A DNA stretch of 64,000 bases from Methanomethylovorans hollandica DSM 15978 (GCF_000328665.1 NC_019977.1:2162011-2226010), one strand, 5' to 3'; positions 8,808-17,711 are shown, counted from the stretch's first letter. Numbers and translations are program-made. Notes: generated from the sequence alone by a model not told the origin.

Positions 8808-9395
8808 TTAATCCTTATGCATGCCAGCTATTATTAGAAAGTTTTCGACGATTTTCATCCCGCTTTCAGTAAGCACGGATTCCGGATGGAACTGCACACC
8901 GTATATAGGATACTTCGTGTGTTCCACTGCCATGATAATGCCATCAGGTGTCCTTGCAGTCACCTCAAGTTCATCCGCCAGCTTTTCAATGGCAAGGGAA
9001 TGGTATCTTCCTCCTTTGAAGGTGAGTGGTATACCAGCAAATAGACGTGAGCCATCATGGCTGATGTCAGATGTCTTGCCGTGGATCGGACCGCCTTTTG
9101 CATGTCCGACACTGCCTCCGAAAGCTGCATTGATGGCCTGGTGACCAAAACACACACCTAGCACAGGGATATGGGGACCAAGATCCCTTATGATACCAAG
9201 ACAGTTGCCCACATCTCCAGCCTTGTGAGCTGTGCCCGGCCCAGGCGATATCACGATGGCATCCGGCTTTATCTTCCGTACTTCTTCTGAAGAGACGGTA
9301 TTTGGAACGACCACTGTGTCCGGCTCGAATATGGATACATAGTCCACAAGGTTCCAGACAAAAGAATCCTTGTTATTGATGAACAATACCCTCAT
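8808..9395 (-). CDS. trpG: Anthranilate synthase component II (glutamine amidotransferase)
   Basis: A class I glutamine amidotransferase of 195 residues supplying ammonia to TrpE. The oxyanion segment SPGPGTAHKAG, the nucleophile Cys82 in GVCFGHQ and the catalytic His-Glu in GVQFHPESVLTE are all present. Its ATG overlaps the trpE stop by one base (TAATG), which implies coupling. It could also serve 4-amino-4-deoxychorismate synthesis (PabA), but the operon argues for tryptophan. Confidence 0.94.
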   Translation of the reverse strand: MRVLFINNKDSFVWNLVDYVSIFEPDTVVVPNTVSSEEVRKIKPDAIVISPGPGTAHKAGDVGNCLGIIRDLGPHIPVLGVCFGHQAINAAFGGSVGHAKGGPIHGKTSDISHDGSRLFAGIPLTFKGGRYHSLAIEKLADELEVTARTPDGIIMAVEHTKYPIYGVQFHPESVLTESGMKIVENFLIIAGMHKD

Positions 9396-10972
9396 TATTT
9401 TCCCCCGATGGCTTTTATCATTGCGGCCATTTTCCGTTCGGTTTCCAGGTATTCGTATGTCGGATCTGAATCTGCCACAATACCTGCTCCGGCCTGCACA
9501 TAGGCAGTATTGTTCCTGATCAGGACCGTCCTGATGACTATGGCAAAGTCGGCATCACCATTCCAGGAATAATAACCCACGCCACCACCGTATATGCCTC
9601 TTGCATTGGGCTCCAGGTCATCGATGATCTCCATTGCGCGTATCTTGGGTGCACCGGATAGCGTACCTGCCGGGAAGATGGCGCGTGTGGCATCGAACTG
9701 ATCACATTCATCCCTCAGTTCTCCACTTACAGTACTCTCTATATGCTGAAGATGAGAATATTTTACCACGCTCATGAGGTCATCTACCTTGACTGTTCCG
9801 CCTTTTGAGACCATCCTCACATCATTGCGTCCTAAGTCTACGAGCATGATATGTTCTGCCCTTTCCTTCTCATCTTTAAGCATGTGAGAGGCAAGTTCTT
9901 TGTCCTCGCCCTCATCCTTGCCCCGGGGGCATGTCCCTGCAATAGGATTGGTGATGACCTTCCTGTCGTAGACCGTCATGAGGGTCTCAGGGCTTGCACC
10001 CACGATACCGATATCCTTGAAATTGAAAATATACATGTAAGGGCTTGGGTTTATGTCCCTGAGCCTTATGTACAGTTGCAGGGGGGTCTGGCTAATTTTG
10101 ACAGTGTACCTGCGTGAAAGCACTACCTGGAAGATATCGCCGTCAATGATGTGCTGCTTTGCAGCCAGCACTGCTTTTTCAAAGGTTTCCTGATCAGTGC
10201 CTGGAACCGGTTCTTCTGACTTTACCTTTGCCAGGATATCGGAACTGATGCCTATCACTGAAGACATGTGCAGTGAGCGCTCCATGAGCTGCGCATCTGC
10301 TAAAGCGTGTTCGTATACTGCTTCAAGATCACTTTCCTTTGTAACGAACGGAGTGATGACCAGATATGTTTCATTGGTTATATGATCAAAGACAAAAGTC
10401 TTGGTCATTATGGCAAAATGCATCTCAGGTGTGTCAGCATCCGGCTTTTTCTCCCTGTCGATCCAGGAATCATAAACCAGTTCATAACCGTTGTAACCGA
10501 TAGCCCCCCCAAGGAACGTTTGCCTGTCAAAACGTTTCTGATTAAGCATCTCAACATTGTTGCTTGTAGGGAACACCTCACGGAAGGCAGTAAAATCATC
10601 ATCCTGTTCCTTTAACTGTACCCGGAACCTGCCTCCTATAAGCGATTCAGTAGTCCCCATTGCTTTTACTTTATCATAGATGAACTTTGAAAGCTCGGAA
10701 TTCTTCTGGCAATCGATGGTAAGGTACCTGTCCTTTATACCTACCACGATCTCTGGTTCAGAACCCACAAAAGAGTATCTTGCATGCCTTTTTTCCTTTT
10801 CCACTGATTCAAGAAGATATGAATAATTTGCGTTCTGCAAGGTCGCATACAGTTGCAGGGGAGTGCATATGCTGTCCACCTTAGCCATTAGCTGTACGAT
10901 GGCGGGTGTCTTTGAGCGTTCAACAAGAGCAATAAAATTATCTTTATTAAGATCGAACTCAACCATTTGCAC
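9395..10972 (-). CDS. trpE: Anthranilate synthase component I
   Basis: A 525-residue chorismate-using enzyme that makes anthranilate from chorismate and ammonia. The N-terminal tryptophan feedback motif LLES (in NYSYLLESVEKEKR) is kept, so product inhibition is expected. The C-terminal catalytic core has the family blocks AGTCPRGKDEGED, DLGRNDVRMV, STVSGELRD, PAGTLSGAPKIRAMEIID and QAGAGIVADSDP. It overlaps trpF by 14 bases. An alternative ATG lies two codons in. Confidence 0.95.
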   Translation of the reverse strand: MQMVEFDLNKDNFIALVERSKTPAIVQLMAKVDSICTPLQLYATLQNANYSYLLESVEKEKRHARYSFVGSEPEIVVGIKDRYLTIDCQKNSELSKFIYDKVKAMGTTESLIGGRFRVQLKEQDDDFTAFREVFPTSNNVEMLNQKRFDRQTFLGGAIGYNGYELVYDSWIDREKKPDADTPEMHFAIMTKTFVFDHITNETYLVITPFVTKESDLEAVYEHALADAQLMERSLHMSSVIGISSDILAKVKSEEPVPGTDQETFEKAVLAAKQHIIDGDIFQVVLSRRYTVKISQTPLQLYIRLRDINPSPYMYIFNFKDIGIVGASPETLMTVYDRKVITNPIAGTCPRGKDEGEDKELASHMLKDEKERAEHIMLVDLGRNDVRMVSKGGTVKVDDLMSVVKYSHLQHIESTVSGELRDECDQFDATRAIFPAGTLSGAPKIRAMEIIDDLEPNARGIYGGGVGYYSWNGDADFAIVIRTVLIRNNTAYVQAGAGIVADSDPTYEYLETERKMAAMIKAIGGK

Positions 10973-11645
10973 ACCTTATCTGTGAAATGAACCTGCGCAC
11001 TTTATCAGGGTCCTTCTTTCCATTTTTCTCAACTCCGGATGCAACATCCACTGCATAGGGCCTTACTTCTTCCACTGCCTGGCGTACATTTTCTGGATCC
11101 AGGCCGCCTGCCAGCATCACTGGAGCTTCAAGCATTTCCACGATCTGCCTGCTTACGGACCAGTCATGCACAGCGCCGGTCCCACCCACGATACCGGCTT
11201 TGCTGGAGTCAAGCAGTACGCCATCTATAAGATCATTCTCGAATCTCTCTTCTATTGTAGCTATTGCAGGACCCATCTCTTCCAGAATGTTATGTGTGTC
11301 AACAGGTATGGCAAATGTTTTGATGATCTTCTGCCGGACATTATCTCTTACATATTCAAGATCTGAAAGTAAGAGGTCGCTATGCAGCTGGACGATGTCT
11401 GGCTTGCATATGTCAATAAGTTCCACAGCTTCCTCCCCGTTCTCCGGCATGATCACAAGCACAGAATCCACGAACAACGGCACCTGTTCTATAAGGGCAG
11501 ATGCGGATGCAGCGTCGAGCCTTCTGGGACTAGGTACTGGCACTTCCGTTACAAACCCCACAGCATCAGCTCCAAACTTCACGGCCATTGCTATGTCTTC
11601 AGCACACCGCATACCGCAGATCTTCGCCCTTATAGGAAATTGCAT
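10959..11645 (-). CDS. trpF: Phosphoribosylanthranilate isomerase
   Basis: A (beta/alpha)8-barrel enzyme of 228 residues for the third step of tryptophan synthesis. The catalytic cysteine is in KICGMRC at the N-terminus and the general acid aspartate in LLDSSKAG. The phosphate-binding loops are at APVMLAGGLDPENV and VDVASGVEKNGKKD. The start lies 47 bases inside the 3' end of trpD. The overlap is unusually long, but the next internal Met would remove the catalytic KIC segment. Confidence 0.93.
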   Translation of the reverse strand: MQFPIRAKICGMRCAEDIAMAVKFGADAVGFVTEVPVPSPRRLDAASASALIEQVPLFVDSVLVIMPENGEEAVELIDICKPDIVQLHSDLLLSDLEYVRDNVRQKIIKTFAIPVDTHNILEEMGPAIATIEERFENDLIDGVLLDSSKAGIVGGTGAVHDWSVSRQIVEMLEAPVMLAGGLDPENVRQAVEEVRPYAVDVASGVEKNGKKDPDKVRRFISQIRCANG

Positions 11646-12657
11646 ATTCTATGCCCTCAAAGGTCTTGTCGCTGAACTGTCTGAGCTTTCCCATGGCCCT
11701 GCCTGAATCAATGACTTCCTCGACCATGGGTATAGCTTCCTTCAAAGAGTCCGCAGCACCTGCAACATAGAGTGTGGCTGCAGCATTTATGACAATAAGA
11801 TCTCTTTTAGGTCCCTTTTCCCCTTTGAAAATGTAGATTATATCCTTTGCGTTCTCTGCAGGCGTGCCGCCTACGATATCTGTAGCCTTTGCTCTCTTGA
11901 TGCCCAGGTCTTCAGGAGAGATCGTATATGTCCTGATCTTGCCATCTTTAAGCTCTGCAACCTTGGTCTCTGAGATATTGGAGATCTCGTCCATGCCGTC
12001 CCCATGTACGATCATAGCCCGCTTTGCACCCATTTTCTTAAGCACCTGTGCAAAGACCTCACAGAGGCCGGGGTCGTATACGCCTATGAGCTGTGCATCA
12101 GCACTTGCCGGATTTGTAAGAGGACCCAGGATATTGAAAATCGTCCTTACACCCATTTCCTTCCTTATGCCTGTAACTCTTTTCATTGCAGGATAGAATA
12201 CAGGCGCAAGCATGAATCCGATGCCTATATTTTCAATCGATTCTTTCACATGTTCAGGATCTTTATCGATCTTTATCCCCAACTGCTCCAGTACATCCGC
12301 ACTGCCGGAAAGAGAAGTGATAGCACGGTTGCCGTGCTTTGCCACATTCACTCCTGCAGCAGAAGCAATGATGGCAGCAGCAGTTGAAACGTTGATGGTC
12401 TTATGTCTGTCAGCGCCTGTTCCCACGACATCCACAAGTGTGCCTTTTACATCAGGGTGTATGCTCCTGGCAGCTTTTTTCATGCCGCATGCGAACCCTG
12501 CGATCTCATCAGCAGTCTCACCTTTCATTTTCAAAGCCATGAGCAATCCGGCTATCTGGGCATCTGTGGCCTGAGTGAATATCTCTGTGATTGCCTTCTC
12601 AGCCTCTTGCAATGTCAGGTTCTCACCTGCACTTACTTTTTGTATGTACGACTGCAT
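11599..12657 (-). CDS. trpD: Anthranilate phosphoribosyltransferase
   Basis: First gene of the trp operon. The 352-residue enzyme couples anthranilate to PRPP. It has the PRPP motif DVVGTGADRHKTINVSTA, the KHGNRAITSLSGSADVLE anthranilate-binding loop, and the hinge region ERNG-like FNILGPLTNPA. The ATG at 12657 is preferred over an in-frame start at 12675: GGTG lies five bases upstream, and the earlier one would fall at or before the expected transcription start. Only trpD, F, E and G are here. trpC, trpB and trpA must lie elsewhere. Confidence 0.93.
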   Translation of the reverse strand: MQSYIQKVSAGENLTLQEAEKAITEIFTQATDAQIAGLLMALKMKGETADEIAGFACGMKKAARSIHPDVKGTLVDVVGTGADRHKTINVSTAAAIIASAAGVNVAKHGNRAITSLSGSADVLEQLGIKIDKDPEHVKESIENIGIGFMLAPVFYPAMKRVTGIRKEMGVRTIFNILGPLTNPASADAQLIGVYDPGLCEVFAQVLKKMGAKRAMIVHGDGMDEISNISETKVAELKDGKIRTYTISPEDLGIKRAKATDIVGGTPAENAKDIIYIFKGEKGPKRDLIVINAAATLYVAGAADSLKEAIPMVEEVIDSGRAMGKLRQFSDKTFEGIEYAISYKGEDLRYAVC

Positions 12658-12670
12658 GATAACACCATTA

Positions 12671-12706
12671 TACACATCAATGTTTTAAATTGTACATTGA
12701 TGTATA
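12671..12706 (-). promoter_or_regulatory. trp operon operator/promoter: 13-bp inverted repeat over a TATA-like box
   Basis: TACACATCAATGT (12671-12683) and ACATTGATGTATA (12694-12706) are inverted repeats matching at 12 of 13 positions. The 10 bases between them read ACAATTTAAA on the minus strand, a good TATA-like element about 30 bases before the trpD ATG. A repressor on this repeat would cover the TATA box. The right arm contains TGTACA, the box used by the TrpY repressor of Methanothermobacter. Regulation by a TrpY-like protein is inferred. Confidence 0.6.
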
Positions 12707-12848
12707 ATTAGGTGATGACATATATACATTGCTGTTGAACAAGAGATGTCTAAAAATATTGAAGATCAAGTGAAATAACATGAATGAGATAGTCCTGAAG
12801 AATACATTATATCTATTGAAACCGAATATATTAATGAGGGAGTTCAAT

Positions 12849-13286
12849 ATGATATACATAGCCATAGATGGGGACGATATTCATCAAAAATTCGAGAAAT
12901 GCTTGCTTGAAAGTGATGAAAAGAACATCGTCAGGACAAGTAAAGAGATAACAAATACTATTGACAGGATCATTGACCATTTGCAGCATGAAAGCCTGAG
13001 AATAGTATTCTCTGCAGGCGATTGCATCTTATGTAAATGCGATGCAGTTGATCTGATAGACCTGTCCAATTACTTGGATAAAATAGGTAATACAAATACT
13101 GTTTCTGTTGGGATCGGAGATACTTTGGAAAAGACGTATATCGCTTTCAAGTATGCCAGATCCATTGGAAAAAACAGTATCGTCAAATACACTTTGAATA
13201 ATAAATTAGAGGTCTTTGATCTGAATACCGTAGTTCCGCATTCATCCTGCTTTGCAGAAGGCCTTACTCCGTGTCTGGTAGAATAA
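12849..13286 (+). CDS. Stand-alone mCpol-like protein (minimal CRISPR polymerase / GGDEF-related)
   Basis: A 145-residue single-domain protein. The N-terminal motif YIAIDGDDI (Asp7, Asp9, Asp10), the second motif IVFSAGDCIL (Gly57-Asp58), and the C-terminal stretch SVGIGDTLEKTYIAFKYARSIGKNSIV match the mCpol family. That family is related to the cyclic-nucleotide-making GGDEF/CRISPR polymerase palm and to GTP cyclohydrolase III. ATG 12849 is chosen over the upstream frame because GGGAG lies six bases before it. mCpol genes normally sit with CARF, 2TM-beta or CRISPR genes. Here the neighbours are trpD and cobQ, and no effector is visible. Nucleotide signalling is inferred. Cys59 stands where many relatives have a second acidic residue. 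Confidence 0.72.
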   Translation: MIYIAIDGDDIHQKFEKCLLESDEKNIVRTSKEITNTIDRIIDHLQHESLRIVFSAGDCILCKCDAVDLIDLSNYLDKIGNTNTVSVGIGDTLEKTYIAFKYARSIGKNSIVKYTLNNKLEVFDLNTVVPHSSCFAEGLTPCLVE

Positions 13287-13327
13287 GGCTTTCTACTTTA
13301 ATTTAACTTTCTGCTTTAATTTTAAGA

Positions 13328-14806
13328 TCAACTTTCCTCGATCATCGCATAGATCTTGTCCATGTCCAGACAGCTGCGTACGATGTCGGCAAGTTCCTTA
13401 TATGCTTCTTCTTCGGTGGTAGCCACCTCGGGGTGGAATTCCACACCCTTCTTTTCTGTTAGATAGATCATCAGCGCAGTTCTTACATTGCTGTTCTCAA
13501 ACAGGCCATGGAGGTATGTACCTACGACAGTTCCACTCTGATCGATGCTGCCATCATCACCAAAGGCAGTCCTTGGAGTGTCTGTCTTACCCATGTGGAT
13601 CTCATATCCCCACACTTCCTCACCCTTGATATGACGGAATATAGGTCCCTCGGCAACTACTTTCTTTTTCACCTGGGTAGTGGTCTTCTTATACTCACCG
13701 AAGGCTGTCTCCACCTCAAGCAGCCCCATCCCCTCATAATCCGCTTCAAGGCCGTTCTCTATGCCGGAGTCATGCAAGGTCTTACCAAGCATCTGATAAC
13801 CGCCGCATATTCCAAAAATGGGCACCTTGCCATACATTTTCTGGATCTGCTTGTCCATACCTGTTGCTTTGAGGTCCAACAGATCGCTGATAGTGTTCTT
13901 GGTACCCGGAATGATTATACAATCCGGAGTGCCAAGGTCCTCATGCGGTTCCACATATCTGACTTTTGCCAGGCGCTCTAGAGGTTCAAAATCCGTAAAA
14001 TTGGATATGCGTGGCAATCTTATTACTGCAATGTCCACATCGTTTAAGCATTCCGATGAAGTATTCCTGCTTTTTGAATAGATGGCCATGGAATCCTCGG
14101 ATGGGATATTGAGTTTGTAATAGGGCAATACGCCCAACACGGGAATGCCTGTCATCTCCTCCAGTTGCCTTAACCCAGGCTCCAGGATGGCAGGATCACC
14201 TCTGAACTTATTGATAACGAAGCCCTTTATGTTGCCGCGTATGTCCTCGGGCAACAGTGCAACTGTGCCATACAGGCTTGCGAACACACCCCCGGATTCG
14301 ATGTTGCCCACCAGAATAATGGGGGCCTGCGTAAGCCTTGCTGTGCCCACATTCACGATATCCCGATCATAGAGATTAATTTCCGCAGCTCCTCCGGCTC
14401 CTTCCATGACGATGAGCTCGTATTTCTCGCCAAGTCGGTCAAGAGCTCCCTTTACAACTTCCATTGTCTCTGATATGGAATCATAGTAGTTGCCTGCGGA
14501 TTTATCAGCGTAAGGTTCACCCAGGATGATAACCTGTGAAGTCCTGTCACCTTTAGGTTTCAGGAGCACCGGATTCATATCCTCTGTAGGGTCAACTCCT
14601 GCCGCTTTGGCCTGCACAGCCTGTGCTATGCCTATTTCCTTGCCGTCCTTAGTGATCCAGGAGTTGAGGCTCATGTTCTGGGCCTTGAAAGGAGCTACTC
14701 TGTATTTCTCAGAAAGGATCTTACAAAGGCCTGTGACCATGATACTTTTGCCTACATCAGAAGCAGTCCCCAGTACCAGTAACATTTTAGTACTTTTATC
14801 AGTCAT
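13328..14806 (-). CDS. cobQ: Cobyric acid synthase (adenosylcobyrate amidation)
   Basis: A 492-residue CobQ/CbiP enzyme that amidates side chains of the corrin ring with glutamine and ATP. The N-terminal synthetase part has the P-loop variant GTASDVGKSI and the VEGAGGAAEINL-type block (here VMEGAGGAAEINL). The C-terminal type I amidotransferase part has the nucleophile in PIFGICGGYQMLG and the catalytic His in GTYLHGLFE. The ATG at 14806 is chosen over an upstream TTG (14860) because family members begin at about this point. It is divergent from the cbi cluster. Confidence 0.93.
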   Translation of the reverse strand: MTDKSTKMLLVLGTASDVGKSIMVTGLCKILSEKYRVAPFKAQNMSLNSWITKDGKEIGIAQAVQAKAAGVDPTEDMNPVLLKPKGDRTSQVIILGEPYADKSAGNYYDSISETMEVVKGALDRLGEKYELIVMEGAGGAAEINLYDRDIVNVGTARLTQAPIILVGNIESGGVFASLYGTVALLPEDIRGNIKGFVINKFRGDPAILEPGLRQLEEMTGIPVLGVLPYYKLNIPSEDSMAIYSKSRNTSSECLNDVDIAVIRLPRISNFTDFEPLERLAKVRYVEPHEDLGTPDCIIIPGTKNTISDLLDLKATGMDKQIQKMYGKVPIFGICGGYQMLGKTLHDSGIENGLEADYEGMGLLEVETAFGEYKKTTTQVKKKVVAEGPIFRHIKGEEVWGYEIHMGKTDTPRTAFGDDGSIDQSGTVVGTYLHGLFENSNVRTALMIYLTEKKGVEFHPEVATTEEEAYKELADIVRSCLDMDKIYAMIEES

Positions 14807-14926
14807 ATCCAACAACCTTTTAATATGGAAAGCTTTTGTGTTAACGAATATTTCGCACAAGTTTTATGAGGAACAAGTTATATCTACTTAACTCCAGAAC
14901 TCCAGTTTACTTAAATTAGGTGGAAC

Positions 14927-15478
14927 ATGTTTGATCTTTTACGTGTAAGCGGCGGACCAACAAAACCAGAAATAATCGCTATCGCCCTATCGAAGATGGG
15001 ATTGAGGGACAGCGATCGGTTCTTTGATGTGGGATGTGGTACAGGTGCTGTATCAATTGAAGCAAGTTCACTTGTTAAGGACCTTCACATCACTGCTATA
15101 GATGCAAGGAAGGAAGCTATGGAAGTAGCAGAGAAAAATTTCGAAGCCTTTAAGATACCGAACGTGAATCTGGTTTTCGGTGAATCCTCTGAGGTCATTG
15201 CACAGGCGGAAAAGGTGGATTGTGCTTTTGTAGGCGGATCTAAGAACATTCTGGAGGTGCTGGATGCTCTTGCAGCAAAGAATGCCCGTAGTATAGTCGT
15301 GGACGCTGTGCGTATAGAGACCGTAGTAAGGGTTATACGGAGGATGCAGGAACTTGGCATATTCCGGGAGGTACTCCACGTAATGGTATCCCGTGGGGTC
15401 GATCTTATGGGTGAAACAATGTTCAAGCCTGAAAATCCGGTGTATATCGTTGTCGGAGGAACAGACAAAACGAATTAG
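14927..15478 (+). CDS. cbiT: Cobalt-precorrin C15-methyltransferase (decarboxylating), CbiT
   Basis: A SAM-dependent class I methyltransferase of 183 residues. It shows the CbiT start RVSGGPTKPEIIAI and the SAM motif FFDVGCGTGAVSIEAS. In the anaerobic cobalamin pathway it methylates C15 and decarboxylates the acetate on C12. First gene of the rightward cbi run. GGTGG lies just before the ATG, and 14 bases separate it from cbiL. Confidence 0.92.
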   Translation: MFDLLRVSGGPTKPEIIAIALSKMGLRDSDRFFDVGCGTGAVSIEASSLVKDLHITAIDARKEAMEVAEKNFEAFKIPNVNLVFGESSEVIAQAEKVDCAFVGGSKNILEVLDALAAKNARSIVVDAVRIETVVRVIRRMQELGIFREVLHVMVSRGVDLMGETMFKPENPVYIVVGGTDKTN

Positions 15479-15492
15479 AGGAGAATTATATA

Positions 15493-16104
15493 ATGCTGAT
15501 TGGAGTTGGACTTGGACCGGGATCCCCGGAACTTCTTACGTTGAAGGCTGTAGAGACCCTTAAGAAAAGCCACAAGGTGTACGTGCCTGGCAGAATGGCT
15601 GCAGAGCTTGTTGCTCCGTACGCTGAAGCGGAGATCCTTGATTTCCCTATGCTTACCGATTATACTGTCCTCAACGAGATATGGACAAAGAATGCAGAGC
15701 TTATAGCAGAAGAGTCCAGGCATAACCTCATATCTTTCGGACTTATAGGCGATCCAAATTTCTTTTCTACCTTCACGCATCTTAAAAGAGTGATGAACAG
15801 GCTGTACCCGGATATTGAAACTGCCACAATACCCGGTATAAGTTCCATTACATCCTTCGCCTCCAGAGCTGATGCGGAGGTCGATGCTTCATTTGAAGTA
15901 AGTGATGGGTCAGAGAAGACATACAAAATAGTTCTTAAAGCAACAAGACCTCTTGAGATCATTGACTCCATGAAAAAGGAGGGCTATAACAAATTCACTT
16001 TTGTACAGCGCCTGTTCATGGAAGATGAAATAATCATCAAGGAAGTGCAAAAGATCCCCGAAAAAGGTAATTACTTCAGCATAGTGTTCGGGCAAAAAGA
16101 ATAA
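15493..16104 (+). CDS. cbiL: Cobalt-factor II C20-methyltransferase
   Basis: A 203-residue tetrapyrrole methylase. GVGLGPGSPELLTLKAVE is the family N-terminal signature, and LIGDPNFFSTF and TIPGISSITSFAS are the next two SAM-binding blocks. The length and the C20-type spacing fit CbiL. Start supported by GAGGAGA upstream. It transfers a methyl group from SAM to C20 of cobalt-factor II in the cytosol. Confidence 0.9.
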   Translation: MLIGVGLGPGSPELLTLKAVETLKKSHKVYVPGRMAAELVAPYAEAEILDFPMLTDYTVLNEIWTKNAELIAEESRHNLISFGLIGDPNFFSTFTHLKRVMNRLYPDIETATIPGISSITSFASRADAEVDASFEVSDGSEKTYKIVLKATRPLEIIDSMKKEGYNKFTFVQRLFMEDEIIIKEVQKIPEKGNYFSIVFGQKE

Positions 16105-16120
16105 CTGAGGAATAGATACA

Positions 16121-16852
16121 ATGGCTCATAAGGTATTTTTTGTGGGTTCTGGCCCGGGTAACGCTAAATATATAACCGTCATGGGCAAGGAACTTCTGGA
16201 ACAAGCGGACCTGGTGATATATGCCGGTTCTCTTGTGAACCCCGAGGTCCTTAACTATTCAAAGGGAGAAAAAGTAGATAGCTACGGACTCACCCTGGAC
16301 GAGACAAACAAACTGATGGTGGATGCTCTGAACGCCGGCAAAAAGGTAGTGCGTCTACACAGTGGGGATCCGTCGCTCTATGGCTCTATAGTCGAACAGA
16401 TAGAGGAATTGAAGAAGTTCGATGTTGAGGTGGAGATAGTTCCGGGAGTGTCCTCAGTGTTTGCAACCGCAGCAGCTCTCAAAACGCAGCTCACCCTGAA
16501 CAACGTTACAGAAACCCTCATCATAACAAGACCCGCGGGAAAGACCTTGGAAGAAGACCAGATAAAGGAACTTTCCCGGCATAATGCCACAATGGCAGTC
16601 TTCCTGGGTACGCAGAAGATAGAAGAGATCATGAAAAAGGTGGAGTATAGTCCCGATACTCCGGTAGCTGTGGTGTACCATGCATCCTGGCCTGACCAGA
16701 AGATAGTAATCGGCACTGTGGCAGATATAGCTCAGAAGGTTAAAGATGAAGGCATAAAACGTTCAGCCATGATCCTCATTGGAGGAGTGGTGGACCCAAA
16801 GAACTATGGGAGGTCTTACCTATACGGAGTAGCACAAGAACCGCTGTCATAA
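16121..16852 (+). CDS. cbiF: Cobalt-precorrin-4 C11-methyltransferase
   Basis: A 243-residue tetrapyrrole methylase: [18 protein letters not shown] at the N-terminus, [15 protein letters not shown], and the [21 protein letters not shown] block typical of CbiF/CobM. It methylates C11 of cobalt-precorrin-4. Its 3' end overlaps the frame of cbiG(N), whose true start is not an ordinary codon. Confidence 0.92.
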   Translation: MAHKVFFVGSGPGNAKYITVMGKELLEQADLVIYAGSLVNPEVLNYSKGEKVDSYGLTLDETNKLMVDALNAGKKVVRLHSGDPSLYGSIVEQIEELKKFDVEVEIVPGVSSVFATAAALKTQLTLNNVTETLIITRPAGKTLEEDQIKELSRHNATMAVFLGTQKIEEIMKKVEYSPDTPVAVVYHASWPDQKIVIGTVADIAQKVKDEGIKRSAMILIGGVVDPKNYGRSYLYGVAQEPLS

Positions 16853-17361
16853 CCTTTGAAAGGAATCTGGAGATCGCTGAGCGTATAGCCAGCCATGTCG
16901 ATGCAGATGTACTGCTATACGAAAAGGGGATATTCAGAAAGGCCTTTGAGGAATACGATGCAATAGTGGCGGTGTTCGCAACTGGTATAGTGGTGAGGGA
17001 CATAGCACCACTTATTCAGGATAAATGGAAGGATCCGGCTGTAGTTGTGGTGGATTCTAACCTCAACTTTGCGATCTCCCTGCTAGGGGGGCATCATGGT
17101 GCCAACGAGCTGGTCCGCAGGATTTCAGAAATAGGAGCCATACCGGTCATCACCACAGCCACAGAAGTGCATAACCGCAACTCTGTGGAGGGTATTGCCA
17201 AGGCATTGGGATGCTACATCGTTAACAAGGACTCCACTCGGCAGGTCAACTGTTCCCTGCTGGAACAGGATGTGGAAGTGCTTGAGATAAAAGGTCCCAA
17301 GATAGTTGTAGTGGGCGATGATGTGTCTGTGCTTAAAAAGCAAAAGGCGGAAAACAGATGA
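16822..17361 (+). CDS. cbiG: CbiG N-terminal/central part, start codon uncertain
   Basis: CbiG opens the lactone ring of cobalt-precorrin-5A. The frame encodes [19 protein letters not shown], the start of the CbiG N-domain, then [19 protein letters not shown] and [15 protein letters not shown]. The family-like sequence begins near 16840, inside the cbiF end. Reading the frame back to its stop at 16747-16749 finds no ATG, GTG or TTG. The first canonical start is GTG at 16966, which would remove about 45 conserved residues. ATA at 16822 is eight bases after a GGGAGG and is taken as a provisional start. The C-domain is a separate gene, joined by an ATGA overlap. Confidence 0.75.
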   Translation: MRSSTRTAVITFERNLEIAERIASHVDADVLLYEKGIFRKAFEEYDAIVAVFATGIVVRDIAPLIQDKWKDPAVVVVDSNLNFAISLLGGHHGANELVRRISEIGAIPVITTATEVHNRNSVEGIAKALGCYIVNKDSTRQVNCSLLEQDVEVLEIKGPKIVVVGDDVSVLKKQKAENR

Positions 17362-17711
17362 TCATAGGTATCGGGGCCAGGCGGGGAGTCAACAAAGAAG
17401 AGGTCATATCTGCCATTGAGGCTGCACTTGCAGAAGCGGGAATGAAGAGCGATGATATAGATATGTTCGCATCCTCAACGTTAAAGGAGAATGAAACTGG
17501 CCTGCTTGAAGCTGTTAATGTCCTGGGAAAGGAAATAAAGTTCCTTTCTGAGGAAGAAATCAATCTTTATGAAGCGCCATCGGGATCCCAGGCAAATCGG
17601 TTCGGTTTGACAGGAGTGGCAGAACCATCTGCATTGGCGCTTTCTAAAAAAAAGGAATTGATCTTAAGGAAGAAAGTATATGGAAGGATCACAATCGCAA
17701 TCGCAGAATAA
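17358..17711 (+). CDS. cbiG: CbiG C-terminal domain as a separate gene
   Basis: A 117-residue protein corresponding to the CbiG/CobE C-domain: GIGARRGVNKEEVISAI, FASSTLKENETGLLEA and the VAEPSALALS motif. In most organisms it is the last third of a single CbiG. Here its ATG overlaps the stop of the N-part by four bases (ATGA), so the two halves are separate, coupled polypeptides and not the result of a sequencing frameshift inside conserved sequence. It should act with the N-part in opening the delta-lactone ring. Confidence 0.87.
   Translation: MIIGIGARRGVNKEEVISAIEAALAEAGMKSDDIDMFASSTLKENETGLLEAVNVLGKEIKFLSEEEINLYEAPSGSQANRFGLTGVAEPSALALSKKKELILRKKVYGRITIAIAE

Noticed and set aside
12671-13286. 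CRISPR array or cas genes near the mCpol gene
   Set aside because: No repeat-spacer pattern and no cas-like protein is in the window.
14807-14926. Cobalamin riboswitch between cobQ and cbiT
   Set aside because: The gap is too short and shows no B12-box-like sequence.
16966-17361. cbiG(N) starting at GTG 16966
   Set aside because: It would remove about 45 conserved N-terminal residues encoded in the same open frame.
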